In this document: piece by piece, positions 44,467 through 52,623 of the stretch
Position numbering within the stretch: the first letter of the stretch is position 1
Layout: every line of letters starts with the position of its first letter
DNA from: Streptomyces sp. SID8374
GTDB taxonomy: Bacteria > Actinomycetota > Actinomycetes > Streptomycetales > Streptomycetaceae
NCBI RefSeq assembly: GCF_009865135.1
Contig: NZ_WWGH01000001.1
Coordinates: 2,728,001-2,792,000, forward strand
DNA length: 64,000 nucleotides
Direction: 5' to 3'
Program-made: the position numbers and the translations under genes
Notes under the pieces: generated by a model
Told to the model about the DNA's origin: nothing
The model's database searches: none
The model's input: the letters and a program-made list of their open reading frames with translations, nothing else

Positions 44467-46854
44467 TCACCGGGGCGTGACCGTACCGTCCGTCAGCCCG
44501 TCGTACATCCCCCTCACCAGCTGGCCGCCGAGCCGCCCCGCCGTCCGCAGGGCGTCCTCGAACGCGGCGAGCGCGCGGAACTGTTCCCCGTACCGCTGCT
44601 GTTCGGCCAGCGGCAGCCGGGGCAGCTGGAGGCGGCGGGCGTCCAGCCGGGCGGCGGTGGAGGCGTAGCTGCTGGCCTGCCGGTGGTTGGCAGTGCCACG
44701 GAGGAACCCGGCGAGGAACCAGGGGTCGATGGCAGCCGGATCGGGGCGCAGGAGCTGGAGGTTGCGGCCGAGCACGGCGCCCGCGGTCGCCTCGTCGACG
44801 ACCCGGGCGACGGAGCCGCCGCCGAGGACGGGGACGACGACGTCACCGGGTTCGAGGAGGATCGGGTCGTCGGGGGTGGGGGATCCGGTGCCGGTGCCGG
44901 TGGGGGGCGGGGCGGGGGTTCCGGACGGGGCGGTGCCGGCGAGGACGTCGTGCTCGGTGAGGACGGGGGCGGTTTCGGCGCCTGGGGTGGTGTCTGGGGT
45001 GGTGCGGGTGTCTGGTCCGGTGCCGGGGCCTGTGCGGGGGGCCGGTCCGGTTTCGGTGCCTGTACGGGGGGCTGGGCCGGTTTCGGTGCCTGTACGGGGG
45101 GCTGGGCCGGTGCCTGTGCCTGTACGGGTGCCTGGTCCGGTGCCGGGGCCTGTGCGGGGGGCCGGGCCCGTTCCCGTTCCCGTACGCAGCAACAGTGCTC
45201 CCGCGCGGGCGAGTTCGCCGACCGTGGTGAGCGGCCAGTGGGCCGGGGCGGAGAGTTCGGCGGGCGGCGGGGTGAGGTCGGCGGTGCGGCGCAGGGTGTC
45301 GGCCAGCCGCTCCCGTACGTCTTCGAGACCGGCCGCTCCGCCTCCGGCTGCGGGGCGGGGCAGGTGGCGGGCGGGGGCCAGGTCCACGTCGTCGTCGAGG
45401 AGTTCGATGACGGGGACGACGCGGCTGACGCCGGGGAGGTCGGCCCGGTCGCGCCAGGCGTCGAGTACGGCGGTGTGCACGGCGGGCCAGTCCGGCCGGT
45501 CGCGCCCGCCGCCCGTCTGCGTTCCCGTCGTCGTACCCGGTTCGGCGGGGTCGGTGGTGTCGACGAGGAGGAGCTCGGGGACGGGGCGGAGCTCGCCGCC
45601 CGGCTTGCGCAGGACCCAGAGGTGGAGCGGGATGCCGTACGGGGGTGCGGCGCCGGCCGGCAGGGCGATCACCGCGCGCAGGGCGCCCCGGCGCAGGAGG
45701 TCGGCCCGGATGCGGCGGCCGGAGCGGCGGGAGGCGGCGGCGGGCGGCATCAGCAGGACGGCGGTGCCGCCGGTGCGCAGGCGGGCCAGGGCGTGCTGGA
45801 CCCAGGCGAGTTCGGACTCGGTGCGGGCGGGGAAGCCGTACTCCCAGCGCGGGTCGTAGGCCAGTTCGTCGTGGCCCCAGTTGCGGTCGTTGAACGGCGG
45901 GTGGCAGAGCACGGTGTCGGCCGCGAGCTGCGGGAAGGCGTCGGCGCGCAGGGCGTCGCCGCCCCGCACGGTCCGGGCCGGGGTGCTGCGCGGCGAACCG
46001 TCGCCGTGGAGGGCGAGGCGCAGGGCGGTGAGCGCGGCGAGGGAGGGGTCGGCCTCCTGGGCGAGGAGTTCGGCGGGCCCGGCGACCGCGCGCAGCAGGG
46101 TCCCCGTACCGGCGGCCGGGTCCAGGACGCTGCGGACGGGCCGCCTGCCGCCGCCCGGCGGGTCCGTGTCCTTGCCGGTCTCCGCGAGGGCGGCCATCAG
46201 CTCGGCGAGGCCGGGGGGCGTCAGCGTGTACTGGCGCGGGTTGGCGTCGAGTTGCCGGCCGAGCAGGAACTCGAAGGTCTGCCCGGCCCCGATCCCGGCG
46301 GCCAGCTCGGCGGCGGCGCGCAGGAGGGGGGCGGAGGGGAGGAGGGCGTCGGAGGCGGGGGTGGGCACGGCACGGGTGGTGTGAACACCCGGCGAGTCGG
46401 GGCCGCCCGGCGAGGTGTGGACGTCTGAGGCTTCGCTGTGAACGGGGCCGGGGGTGGGTGGGCCGAGGCGGGCGCCGAGCACCTCCTCCATCGCGTGCGG
46501 CAGCACGGCAACCATCCGCTCGTCGGAGACGGCGGTCAGCTCCAGCCACGCGGTGGGTCGGTCGCGGACGAGCAGCAGGGCGCAGCCGGTGTGGATCAGG
46601 GCGGTGACGGCGCCCTCCGGGTGCCCGGCCACCTGCTGCCAGACGCGTTCACGGAGCGGCACCTCAGCGAGCTTTCCCTGGTCGCGCAGCCACTGCTCCA
46701 CCTCGGGCAGCGCGAAGGAGGGGCTGGTCTCGGTGCCTCCGACCGGCTTGGGGAAATCGGCGTGGCGCCGCCGCCAGTTGCTCACGGCGGCCCGTCCCAC
46801 TCCCGCGAGACGCGCGATCCCGGCCGCGGTCACCTCTGTCGCCTGTTCCGGCAC
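44467..46854 (-). CDS. N6-adenine DNA methyltransferase with helix-turn-helix and target-recognition-like tail
   Basis: A 795-residue protein. An N-terminal MerR-like helix-turn-helix (about 8-60; AAGIARLAGVGRAAVSNWRRRH) is followed by a type I/HsdM-like methylase core: SAM motif VLDPAAGTGTLL (243-254) and catalytic motif CHPPFND (317-323), where Cys-His replaces the usual Asn-Pro start but PPF is kept. The C-terminal region (about 530-545 and 640-795; HWPLTTVGELARAG, EPGDVVVPVLGGGSVARVV) resembles an HsdS target-recognition domain. Between the two lies a 60-residue Thr/Gly/Pro/Arg repeat encoded by 30-bp units. No restriction subunit or BREX/Pgl partner is adjacent, so it is a solitary methylase or a regulator. 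Confidence 0.78.
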   Translation of the reverse strand: MPEQATEVTAAGIARLAGVGRAAVSNWRRRHADFPKPVGGTETSPSFALPEVEQWLRDQGKLAEVPLRERVWQQVAGHPEGAVTALIHTGCALLLVRDRPTAWLELTAVSDERMVAVLPHAMEEVLGARLGPPTPGPVHSEASDVHTSPGGPDSPGVHTTRAVPTPASDALLPSAPLLRAAAELAAGIGAGQTFEFLLGRQLDANPRQYTLTPPGLAELMAALAETGKDTDPPGGGRRPVRSVLDPAAGTGTLLRAVAGPAELLAQEADPSLAALTALRLALHGDGSPRSTPARTVRGGDALRADAFPQLAADTVLCHPPFNDRNWGHDELAYDPRWEYGFPARTESELAWVQHALARLRTGGTAVLLMPPAAASRRSGRRIRADLLRRGALRAVIALPAGAAPPYGIPLHLWVLRKPGGELRPVPELLLVDTTDPAEPGTTTGTQTGGGRDRPDWPAVHTAVLDAWRDRADLPGVSRVVPVIELLDDDVDLAPARHLPRPAAGGGAAGLEDVRERLADTLRRTADLTPPPAELSAPAHWPLTTVGELARAGALLLRTGTGTGPAPRTGPGTGPGTRTGTGTGPAPRTGTETGPAPRTGTETGPAPRTGPGTGPDTRTTPDTTPGAETAPVLTEHDVLAGTAPSGTPAPPPTGTGTGSPTPDDPILLEPGDVVVPVLGGGSVARVVDEATAGAVLGRNLQLLRPDPAAIDPWFLAGFLRGTANHRQASSYASTAARLDARRLQLPRLPLAEQQRYGEQFRALAAFEDALRTAGRLGGQLVRGMYDGLTDGTVTPR
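45001..45180. repeat. in-frame 30-bp tandem repeat inside the methylase gene
   Basis: Six consecutive 30-bp blocks (for example 45031-45060, 45061-45090 and 45091-45120) share TGTACGGGGGGCTGGGCCGG or close variants. Each encodes ten residues rich in Thr, Gly, Pro and Arg, so unit gain or loss keeps the frame. Confidence 0.92.
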
Positions 46855-47053
46855 CGGCTGTCTCCCCGTCCGACGTCACCCAGCGCTGTTCACGCCGTGT
46901 CGCGAGCATAGCGACTCACTCGGACGACACCCAGGAGCATCGTTGCCCGACCCGTTGCGCGTGAACCGTGTTGACTCGGTTCACAAGCTCTGCTGTTATT
47001 ACCCCGTTCGCACACCTGATCATCTCCCTCATCGATTCACCGGAGCTTCCGTC

Positions 47054-47776
47054 ATGCGTCTCGTCACCCGTATCGCCGTCAACACCGTCTGCGCGACGGC
47101 TCTCCTGGCCCTCGTCTCCTGTGGCGCAGACGCCGACAGCGGTCCGTTCGGGGACCTTTCGGGGCCCGAGGTCACCAACAAGGCGCTCACGACGACGAAG
47201 AAGGCGGAGTCGATGCGGCTCTCCCTCCACATGGACACCAAGGACGGCCGGATGAAGGCCGACTTCTCCACCAGCACGTCCGGGGAGTGCACGGGGACCA
47301 TGGCCATAGGCCCGAAGGGGACCGTGGAGATCATCAAGACCGGCGACACCGTCTACACCAAGTACGACGAGGCACTGCTGCGCCAGGAGAGCGAGGGAGA
47401 GCCCGCGGAGGAGGTCGACGCGACGGTGAAGATGCTGGCGGGCCGCTGGATGGAGTCGAAGGCGTCCGACCCGGACACCAAGGACATGATCGAGTTCTGC
47501 GACCTGAAGGGGCTGCTGAAGAGCGTCGAGGCGAACGACACGGAGGCGCGGAAGGCGGGCGAGGCGAAGGTCGACGGCAAGCCCGCCCTGCGGCTGACGG
47601 AGAAGGAGGGCAAGGAGACCCACACGTTCCTGGTGGCCGCCGAGGGCGACCCGTACATCCTGCGGATCACGTCCAAGGGCGGCGAGGAGCCGATGACGCT
47701 GAACCTGTCGGAGTTCAACCAGCCGGTGGTGGCGGAGAAGCCCGCGGCGAAGGACATCGTCGAACTGGGGCAGTGA
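47054..47776 (+). CDS. LppX/LprG-like secreted lipoprotein
   Basis: A 240-residue lipoprotein: a basic start, hydrophobic helix and lipobox LVSC (Cys about residue 23), then a mature domain of alternating strands (KAESMRLSLHMDT, GTVEIIKTGDTVYTKYDEALL, KPALRLTEKEGKETHTFLVAAEGDPYILRITSKGG) fitting the LolA/LppX half-barrel fold that carries lipids or acts in the envelope. ATG 47054 follows GGAG. The gene stands alone; partner unknown. Confidence 0.75.
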   Translation: MRLVTRIAVNTVCATALLALVSCGADADSGPFGDLSGPEVTNKALTTTKKAESMRLSLHMDTKDGRMKADFSTSTSGECTGTMAIGPKGTVEIIKTGDTVYTKYDEALLRQESEGEPAEEVDATVKMLAGRWMESKASDPDTKDMIEFCDLKGLLKSVEANDTEARKAGEAKVDGKPALRLTEKEGKETHTFLVAAEGDPYILRITSKGGEEPMTLNLSEFNQPVVAEKPAAKDIVELGQ

Positions 47777-47912
47777 GACCCGCCCCGGTGGAGCGCGCGC
47801 CCAGGGGGTGTCCGGCGGCGGGCAGGACGCGGAGGCCGCGCCCGGGGAAGCGCAGGTTCCGGTAGATCTCGTCGTGGTGAGCGATCGACGCCTCCGGCGC
47901 GGCGCACGGGAG
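47777..47912 (-). pseudogene. possible gene remnant
   Basis: On the minus strand a 40-odd-codon stretch after a TAA (47913-47915) reads APEASIAHHDEIYRNLRFPG and on, with uniformly high GC3 and a protein-like composition, but has no start codon with a ribosome binding site. It may be the 3' remnant of a lost gene. I cannot name the family. Confidence 0.25.
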
Positions 47913-47934
47913 TTACGTACCGCCGGATCCCTTG

Positions 47935-48085
47935 GGCCGCCGTCTCACGACTGAGGGCGCCGTCTCACGGCCGAAGGTGCTACCTCACCGCCAGGGCGCC
48001 ACCTCACCGCCAGGTCGCCCCGGCCCCCCGAAGGCCCCGCCCCGCACCGCACCTCAGAAGCCGCCCCTCACACCCGGTGCCGCAC
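47935..48085. repeat. 17-18 bp repeats at the 3' end of the GNAT-like gene
   Basis: Six or so units of the form GCC(G/A)(T/C)CTCAC..CC..GG, each holding the complement of a TGA stop. The last overlaps the gene's own stop at 48068. Confidence 0.6.
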
Positions 48086-48814
48086 CCACACGTTCGGCTC
48101 GGCGTAGACGGCGTACCCGTGCGTGGGCGAACAGTGCACCGGCACCAGCGCGCCCGGCACCTCCACCGGACCCTCCGTGTCGAACGGCAGCCCGGTCCAC
48201 TCCCGCCACTGCTCCAGCGTCCCGCTCACCGTCATCGACACCGGGGCCACCGAGTCCACGGCCCCGCCCGCCCGGACGTGGACCCGCAGCCACGGGTCCT
48301 CGGGCAGCCCGTCCTCGGGGCGGGTGAGCCGGGCGTACTCCTCCATCGGCAGCGCGGGCCGCAGGTGCTTGCCGCTCGGCCGTACCGGGGCGACGACCTC
48401 GCCGAAGCCGCGCCGCCCCGCGTTCTCCCGCATCGCGGCCAGCATGCGGCCCGAGACCCCCTTGCCCTGGTGACCGGTGGCCACCGTGATCTCCAGGGCG
48501 CCGACGGTGTCGGGGGTCCGCCCGCGCCGCAGGTCCGAGAAGGCCCACAGCAGCATCCGGTCCCAGCCGCCGGCGGGGAGCCGCCCGCGCCCGGGGGCGT
48601 TCAGCTCGAAGGGCACGCTGTAGGCGCGGGCGACCACGGTGCCGTCCGGGTCGGTGGCGACGAGGACGTACTGCGGGAACTCGACGGCCACCCGCCCGAA
48701 GTTGGCCCAGCCGACGATGTCCTCCAGGACGAACTCCGGCCAGTTGTCCGGCATCCGGTCCAGGGCGTCGGCGAGTTCGGGGCGCTCGGCGAGCGTGGTG
48801 ATGTGCAGTTCCAT
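48068..48814 (-). CDS. GNAT-like N-acetyltransferase
   Basis: A 248-residue protein. The N-terminal half has the GNAT pattern: TTLAERPELADALDRMPDNWPEFV, the strand QYVLVATDPDGTVVARAYSVPF, and the acetyl-CoA loop LEITVATGHQGKGVSGRMLAAMRENAGRRGF (Q/RxxGxG/A as HQGKGVSG). The C-terminal half (about 150-248) is specific to an actinobacterial subgroup (DGLPEDPWLRVHVRAGG). ATG 48814 has a weak site. Substrate unknown. Confidence 0.75.
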   Translation of the reverse strand: MELHITTLAERPELADALDRMPDNWPEFVLEDIVGWANFGRVAVEFPQYVLVATDPDGTVVARAYSVPFELNAPGRGRLPAGGWDRMLLWAFSDLRRGRTPDTVGALEITVATGHQGKGVSGRMLAAMRENAGRRGFGEVVAPVRPSGKHLRPALPMEEYARLTRPEDGLPEDPWLRVHVRAGGAVDSVAPVSMTVSGTLEQWREWTGLPFDTEGPVEVPGALVPVHCSPTHGYAVYAEPNVWVRHRV

Positions 48815-48824
48815 ACGGCCGACC

Positions 48825-48935
48825 CTAGTCGGACCGCACCCCCTGCGACCAGGCATTTTCGGCGCGTCGGACCTTGGCGGCGACCACGGAGCCGATGCGG
48901 CTGATGATGGCGATGGGCAGGCCGTACAACGTCAT
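48825..48935 (-). CDS. possible 36-residue ORF or gene fragment
   Basis: An ORF ATG 48935 to TAG 48825 with high GC3 and sequence LYGLPIAIISRIGSVVAAKV followed by a charged end, 10 bp before the GNAT start. No Shine-Dalgarno is visible. It could be a leader peptide, a small protein or the tail of a vanished gene. Confidence 0.25.
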   Translation of the reverse strand: MTLYGLPIAIISRIGSVVAAKVRRAENAWSQGVRSD

Positions 48936-48993
48936 TGGCGGCGGCAAGATCTGACACGCCCTACGGCCTCCCCAGGGCACGGACTCGTGGCCC

Positions 48994-49782
48994 TCATCCC
49001 CCGCACTGGGCGAGCATGGCCCGCTTGTCCGGTGCGGTGACGGGGAGTTCGTACTTCAGCGAGACCTGGGCGAACCGCACCGCGTAGGAGCAGCGGACCG
49101 GCTTGTACGGCGGCAGCCAGGCGGCCGGGCCGGAGTCGCGCTTGGCGTTGTTGGCCGGGCCGTCCACCGGCAGGAGGTTGAGCGGGTCGTTGGCGATCTG
49201 CTGCCGCTTGGTGTCGTTCCAGCGGGCGGCGCCCATCTGCCAGTTGTAGGAGAGCGGCATCACGTGGTCGATCTGCACCTTGGCCGCCTGTGCCTTGCGC
49301 CAGTCGATGGACTTGCCGGTGTAGGGGTCCTTGAGCTTCAGCGCGACGACGACGCAGTGGGAGCCCGAGCGGTGTTCGATGTCCTTGCCGTCGCGGGCGA
49401 GGAGGTCGTTGCGGGTGTCGCAGCCGTTCCGGGCGAGCGGGATGCCGTCGATCCCGTCCTTCCACGCGGAGCCGAACTTGCTCCGCTCGTAGCCGGTCTT
49501 CGGGCCGCGCCCCTTGGTGGCGACCTTCTCGATGATCTTGCGGGCTGCGGCCCGGTCGGCGTCGCCGGTGAGGGGCGCCAGGCCCGGCTTCGTACCGTCG
49601 GGGTTGTCCAGCGGGCCGGCACCGAACCCCTCGGCCGACTGCGCTCCACCGTTCGCACCCCCGCTCGCGCTGCCGCCGCTCTCCGCCGCGAGGTCGTCGG
49701 GGTCGCAGCCGGCCAGAGCGAGTACGAGGACGGCACTGAGGGCGGGGAGGGCTGTCGCTCGGTACGTACGGGGAGATATCAC
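48994..49782 (-). CDS. secreted HNH-family (DUF1524) nuclease-like lipoprotein
   Basis: A 262-residue protein with a signal and lipobox LALAGC (Cys about 26), a Gly/Ser/Ala-rich linker, and a DUF1524/HNH domain (about 150-225): KVQIDHVMPLSYNWQMGA with the catalytic DH, followed by WNDTKRQQIANDPLNLLPVDGPANNAKRD with conserved Asn residues of the second metal ligand set. Such extracellular nucleases are common in Streptomyces and probably scavenge DNA. GTG 49782 with AGGA upstream. Confidence 0.85.
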   Translation of the reverse strand: MISPRTYRATALPALSAVLVLALAGCDPDDLAAESGGSASGGANGGAQSAEGFGAGPLDNPDGTKPGLAPLTGDADRAAARKIIEKVATKGRGPKTGYERSKFGSAWKDGIDGIPLARNGCDTRNDLLARDGKDIEHRSGSHCVVVALKLKDPYTGKSIDWRKAQAAKVQIDHVMPLSYNWQMGAARWNDTKRQQIANDPLNLLPVDGPANNAKRDSGPAAWLPPYKPVRCSYAVRFAQVSLKYELPVTAPDKRAMLAQCGG

Positions 49783-49904
49783 GTGAAGTCATCCTGACGG
49801 GGAGAAAGCCGAACGCACAGAATCTTATGGGCGCCTTCCCCGTCGGCGAGGCTTTCATGACTCGCCTTCAGCCTCCCCCGGCCCTCGCCTCCACCACGCC
49901 CGGC

Positions 49905-50777
49905 TCAGACCTTGCCGATGCCGAGGGTGTTCTCGCCGGGCAGCATCCCCGAGCCGATGACCTCCAGCCAGGGCTCCCCCAGCAGCTCCACGAGCCGCAG
50001 GCGCCCCTCCTCCCCCAGGGCCCGCCACGGCGCGGCGGCCTCCTCGTCGGTGCGCAGCTCCACCTTCGCGCGCAGCTCGCGCCCCGCCTCCGTGGCCGTA
50101 CCGTCCGCCGCCAGCAGCCCCCGCTCCTGAAGCCGACGCCGGGCCGCACCCCACTCCACCGCGCCCCACCCGCGGCTCGCGAACACCTCGGGGCGGGCCG
50201 CGCCGACGCCCGCGAAGGAGACCAGCGACTCGACCGGGTCGAGACCGGCCGCTTCGAGGGCGGCGATGTGCCCGTCGCCCCGGTGCTCGCGCAGGACGGT
50301 CGCCGCGTGCCAGAGCACGAGGTGCGGCGCGTCCGGCCAGGGCAGGGCGGAGTTGGCGGGACCGAGGCCGCCGCGAACACCTGGGGACGCCGCCTCCGCC
50401 GCGCGCCGCACCAGCGCGGCGGCCTCGGCGAACTCCGCCCCCTCCACCCGCCGGTCCCCGAACAGCGCCCGGTAGGCCCGGTCGACCGCCCGCAGCCGAG
50501 CGGCGAGGACGGCCTCGGGCGAGGCGACCGCCCAGCTCACCGGCATGTAATCCCCCACCACCGCCGGGGCGAAGCTGTGGAACGCCCGCACCGCCTCGTC
50601 CGCCCCGGCCGGACCCAGCGGGGCCGCGCGCCAGGCGAAGTAGCTGGGCCAGCGCTCCTCGGTGGTGTAGCCCAGCGCGGCGGCCTCCTCGAAGGCGGCG
50701 GGGGCGTAGTAGAGCACGGCGTGCAGGGGCTCCAGGAGATGCCACATCTGCCGTACGCGGGCCGGTTCTCCGGTCAT
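49905..50777 (-). CDS. SalK-like (SCO6045-type) protein
   Basis: A 290-residue helical protein that fits the actinobacterial SCO6045/SalK-like family: YYAPAAFEEAAALGYTTEERWPSYFAWRAAPLG near the start and a C-terminal winged-helix-like part (ARRRLQERGLLAADGTATEAGRELRAKVE, then EVIGSGMLPGENTLG). The family's role is not settled. ATG 50777 has GGAG a few nt upstream. It is divergent from a TetR gene, whose product probably represses it. Confidence 0.78.
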   Translation of the reverse strand: MTGEPARVRQMWHLLEPLHAVLYYAPAAFEEAAALGYTTEERWPSYFAWRAAPLGPAGADEAVRAFHSFAPAVVGDYMPVSWAVASPEAVLAARLRAVDRAYRALFGDRRVEGAEFAEAAALVRRAAEAASPGVRGGLGPANSALPWPDAPHLVLWHAATVLREHRGDGHIAALEAAGLDPVESLVSFAGVGAARPEVFASRGWGAVEWGAARRRLQERGLLAADGTATEAGRELRAKVELRTDEEAAAPWRALGEEGRLRLVELLGEPWLEVIGSGMLPGENTLGIGKV

Positions 50778-50856
50778 GGTCTCCGCCTTCCCGAGAGGGA
50801 TCTCGCATCTTGGCACTGTCTAGATCGGACCTCCAGCATGCGCACGCCACCGGAAC

Positions 50857-50884
50857 TTGTCAATGACTAGATGACGGCTAGGCT
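50857..50884 (+). promoter_or_regulatory. promoter giving a leaderless TetR transcript
   Basis: TTGTCA (50857-50862), 16 bp, TAGGCT (50879-50884), then 6 bp to ATG 50891. The start point would fall at or next to the ATG. The spacer contains TGACTAGATGAC, and a similar CTAGAT lies at 50819-50824, possible operator halves for autorepression. Confidence 0.65.
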
Positions 50885-50890
50885 GATCCC

Positions 50891-51487
50891 ATGAGCAGCA
50901 GGAGCAGCGAGCCCGAGCGCACCTACCACCACGGCGACCTGCGGCGCGCCATCCTGGCCGCCGCCCTCGACGTCATCGCCGCGAACGGTCCGGCCGCCCT
51001 GAGCCTGCGCGACCTGGCCCGTCGGGCCGGCGTCTCGCACGCCGCGCCCGCGCACCACTTCAAGGACCGCACGGGCCTGCTGACCGCCGTCGCCGCCGAG
51101 GGGTACGCCCTGTTCGCCGACGCCCTGGCCGGGGCGCCGGACCTACGGGAGCGGGGCGTGGCGTACGTACGGTTCGCGGCGACGCACCCCGCGCACTTCC
51201 AGGTGATGTTCCAGCCGGACCTGTACCGCACCGACGACCTCGGCCTGCTCGCCGCCAAGGCCCGGGCGACCGAGGCGCTGCGCGCGGGCGTGGCGGACCT
51301 CCCCCCGGGCGGCCGGGGCGAGGACGACCGCCTCGCGGGCACGGCCGCCTGGTCCCTGGCCCACGGCTTCGCGACCCTGCTGCTCAGCGGCAACCTGTCG
51401 GACGCGCTGGAGGGCCGGGACCCGGAGGAGGTGTTCCGGTCGCTCACGGGCCTGATCTTCACGCCGGAGAACGGGGGCGACGGCTGA
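50891..51487 (+). CDS. TetR-family transcriptional regulator
   Basis: A 198-residue regulator. N-terminal helix-turn-helix about 12-58 (GDLRRAILAAALDVIAANGPAALSLRDLARRAGVSHAAPAHHF) and a C-terminal ligand domain of the WHG/TetR_C_13 type (VAYVRFAATHPAHFQVMFQPDLYRTDD). There is no ribosome binding site before ATG 50891, in keeping with the leaderless promoter. Divergent from the SalK-like gene, its most likely target. Confidence 0.92.
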   Translation: MSSRSSEPERTYHHGDLRRAILAAALDVIAANGPAALSLRDLARRAGVSHAAPAHHFKDRTGLLTAVAAEGYALFADALAGAPDLRERGVAYVRFAATHPAHFQVMFQPDLYRTDDLGLLAAKARATEALRAGVADLPPGGRGEDDRLAGTAAWSLAHGFATLLLSGNLSDALEGRDPEEVFRSLTGLIFTPENGGDG

Positions 51488-51711
51488 CGGGGGCGTCCCC
51501 GGGCCGCCCCTCAAGGGCGTTCCCTGAGCGACGAACGGGGCCCCGCACCGGGCCGGCAACAGCCCGGCGCCGTCCGCCTCGCGGGCAGCGCGAATTACCC
51601 GATACCCCATGGTGATGCGCGGGTGTACAACCCTGCGCGGAGGCCGATCGTCTGTAAGGCGACTGGAGGGATGAGCCTTCGGCTCCTTTCCGTACGGAGA
51701 TCGGGGAACAG

Positions 51712-52476
51712 GTGGGGAAGCAGTTCTGGAGAGCCGTCGTGGCCGGTGGGGCGGCGGCGGTGTTCACGGCCGTGGCCGCGGTGCCGGCCGGGGCGGCCGA
51801 GGGCGGGGCCTCGTTCAGCCGTGTCCAGGTGAACGGCGGCAAGCCGATCGTGATCGGGACGTCGAAGGAGGTCGCGGTGCCGGCCTCCTTGCGCGTGGTG
51901 ACCACGGGCAAGTGGAAGTGGACGCCCCTGGTGTTCCTCTACCGCAAGAACACGGACGACAAGCTGTGGCACGCCATCGAGACGAGCGACTGCCCCAAGC
52001 CGGTCGGCACCTGCGACATCAGAGAGACGATGTACTTCGATCCGAGCACGTGGCCCATGCGCAACAGTGAGGCCGGGGCCTGGAAGGTTGCGGGCGAGGT
52101 CTACTTCCAGGGCGGGGGCGGTGACGTCGACGCCACAGGGCTGACGGTCCACGTCAAGCGCAACTCCCGCCTGACCGTCAACGCCTCGCCCGAGCCGGTG
52201 GCCAAGGGCAAGACCCTCACCGTGACCGGAAAGGTCACGCGGGCCAACTGGGAGACCAGGAAGTACGCCTCCTACGGAGGCCGCCACGTGAGCCTTCAGT
52301 TCAAGCCCGCCGGAGCCACCTCCTACACCACGGTGAAGAAGGTGTACGCGAACGGCTCGGGCGCCCTCAAGACGACCGTCAAGGCGTCCAGGACGGGCAC
52401 GTGGCGCTGGGCGTACTACGGCAATACGACCACCGGGGCGTCGCAGTCGGCGGGGGACCACGTCGTCGTGAAGTGA
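51712..52476 (+). CDS. secreted protein of unknown function
   Basis: A 254-residue protein with a Sec signal peptide (about 1-28, ending PAGAAEGG) and a mature part made of beta-rich segments: about 30-140 (VQVNGGKPIVIGTSKEVAVPASLRV, CPKPVGTCDIRETMYFDP with two Cys) and a C-terminal Ig-like or Big domain (about 150-254; LTVNASPEPVAKGKTLTVTGKVTRANW, RTGTWRWAYYGNTTTGAS). Many Streptomyces secrete such proteins. GTG 51712 has GGGGAA 5 nt upstream. Confidence 0.72.
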   Translation: MGKQFWRAVVAGGAAAVFTAVAAVPAGAAEGGASFSRVQVNGGKPIVIGTSKEVAVPASLRVVTTGKWKWTPLVFLYRKNTDDKLWHAIETSDCPKPVGTCDIRETMYFDPSTWPMRNSEAGAWKVAGEVYFQGGGGDVDATGLTVHVKRNSRLTVNASPEPVAKGKTLTVTGKVTRANWETRKYASYGGRHVSLQFKPAGATSYTTVKKVYANGSGALKTTVKASRTGTWRWAYYGNTTTGASQSAGDHVVVK

Positions 52477-52567
52477 CGCCCGCCGTGTCGGCCTGCCGGT
52501 GGAGGCCGAGCCGGCGGTGACGGCTGCGACGGCCCGGGCCTAGGACAGCACCTCGGCCGCAACGCAT

Positions 52568-52603
52568 CGGGCCCCGCCGGACCAGCAAGCCCGGCGGGGC
52601 CCG
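52568..52603. terminator. bidirectional terminator before mfd
   Basis: CGGGCCCCGCCGG pairs with CCGGCGGGGCCCG across a 10-nt loop, between convergent genes. Confidence 0.85.
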
Positions 52604-52623
52604 TCACTCACGCGATCTCCGCC

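Noticed and set aside
44467..46854. Complete restriction-modification or BREX/Pgl system
   Set aside because: No nuclease, HsdR, PglZ or other partner is adjacent; the neighbours are a kinase operon and a lipoprotein gene.
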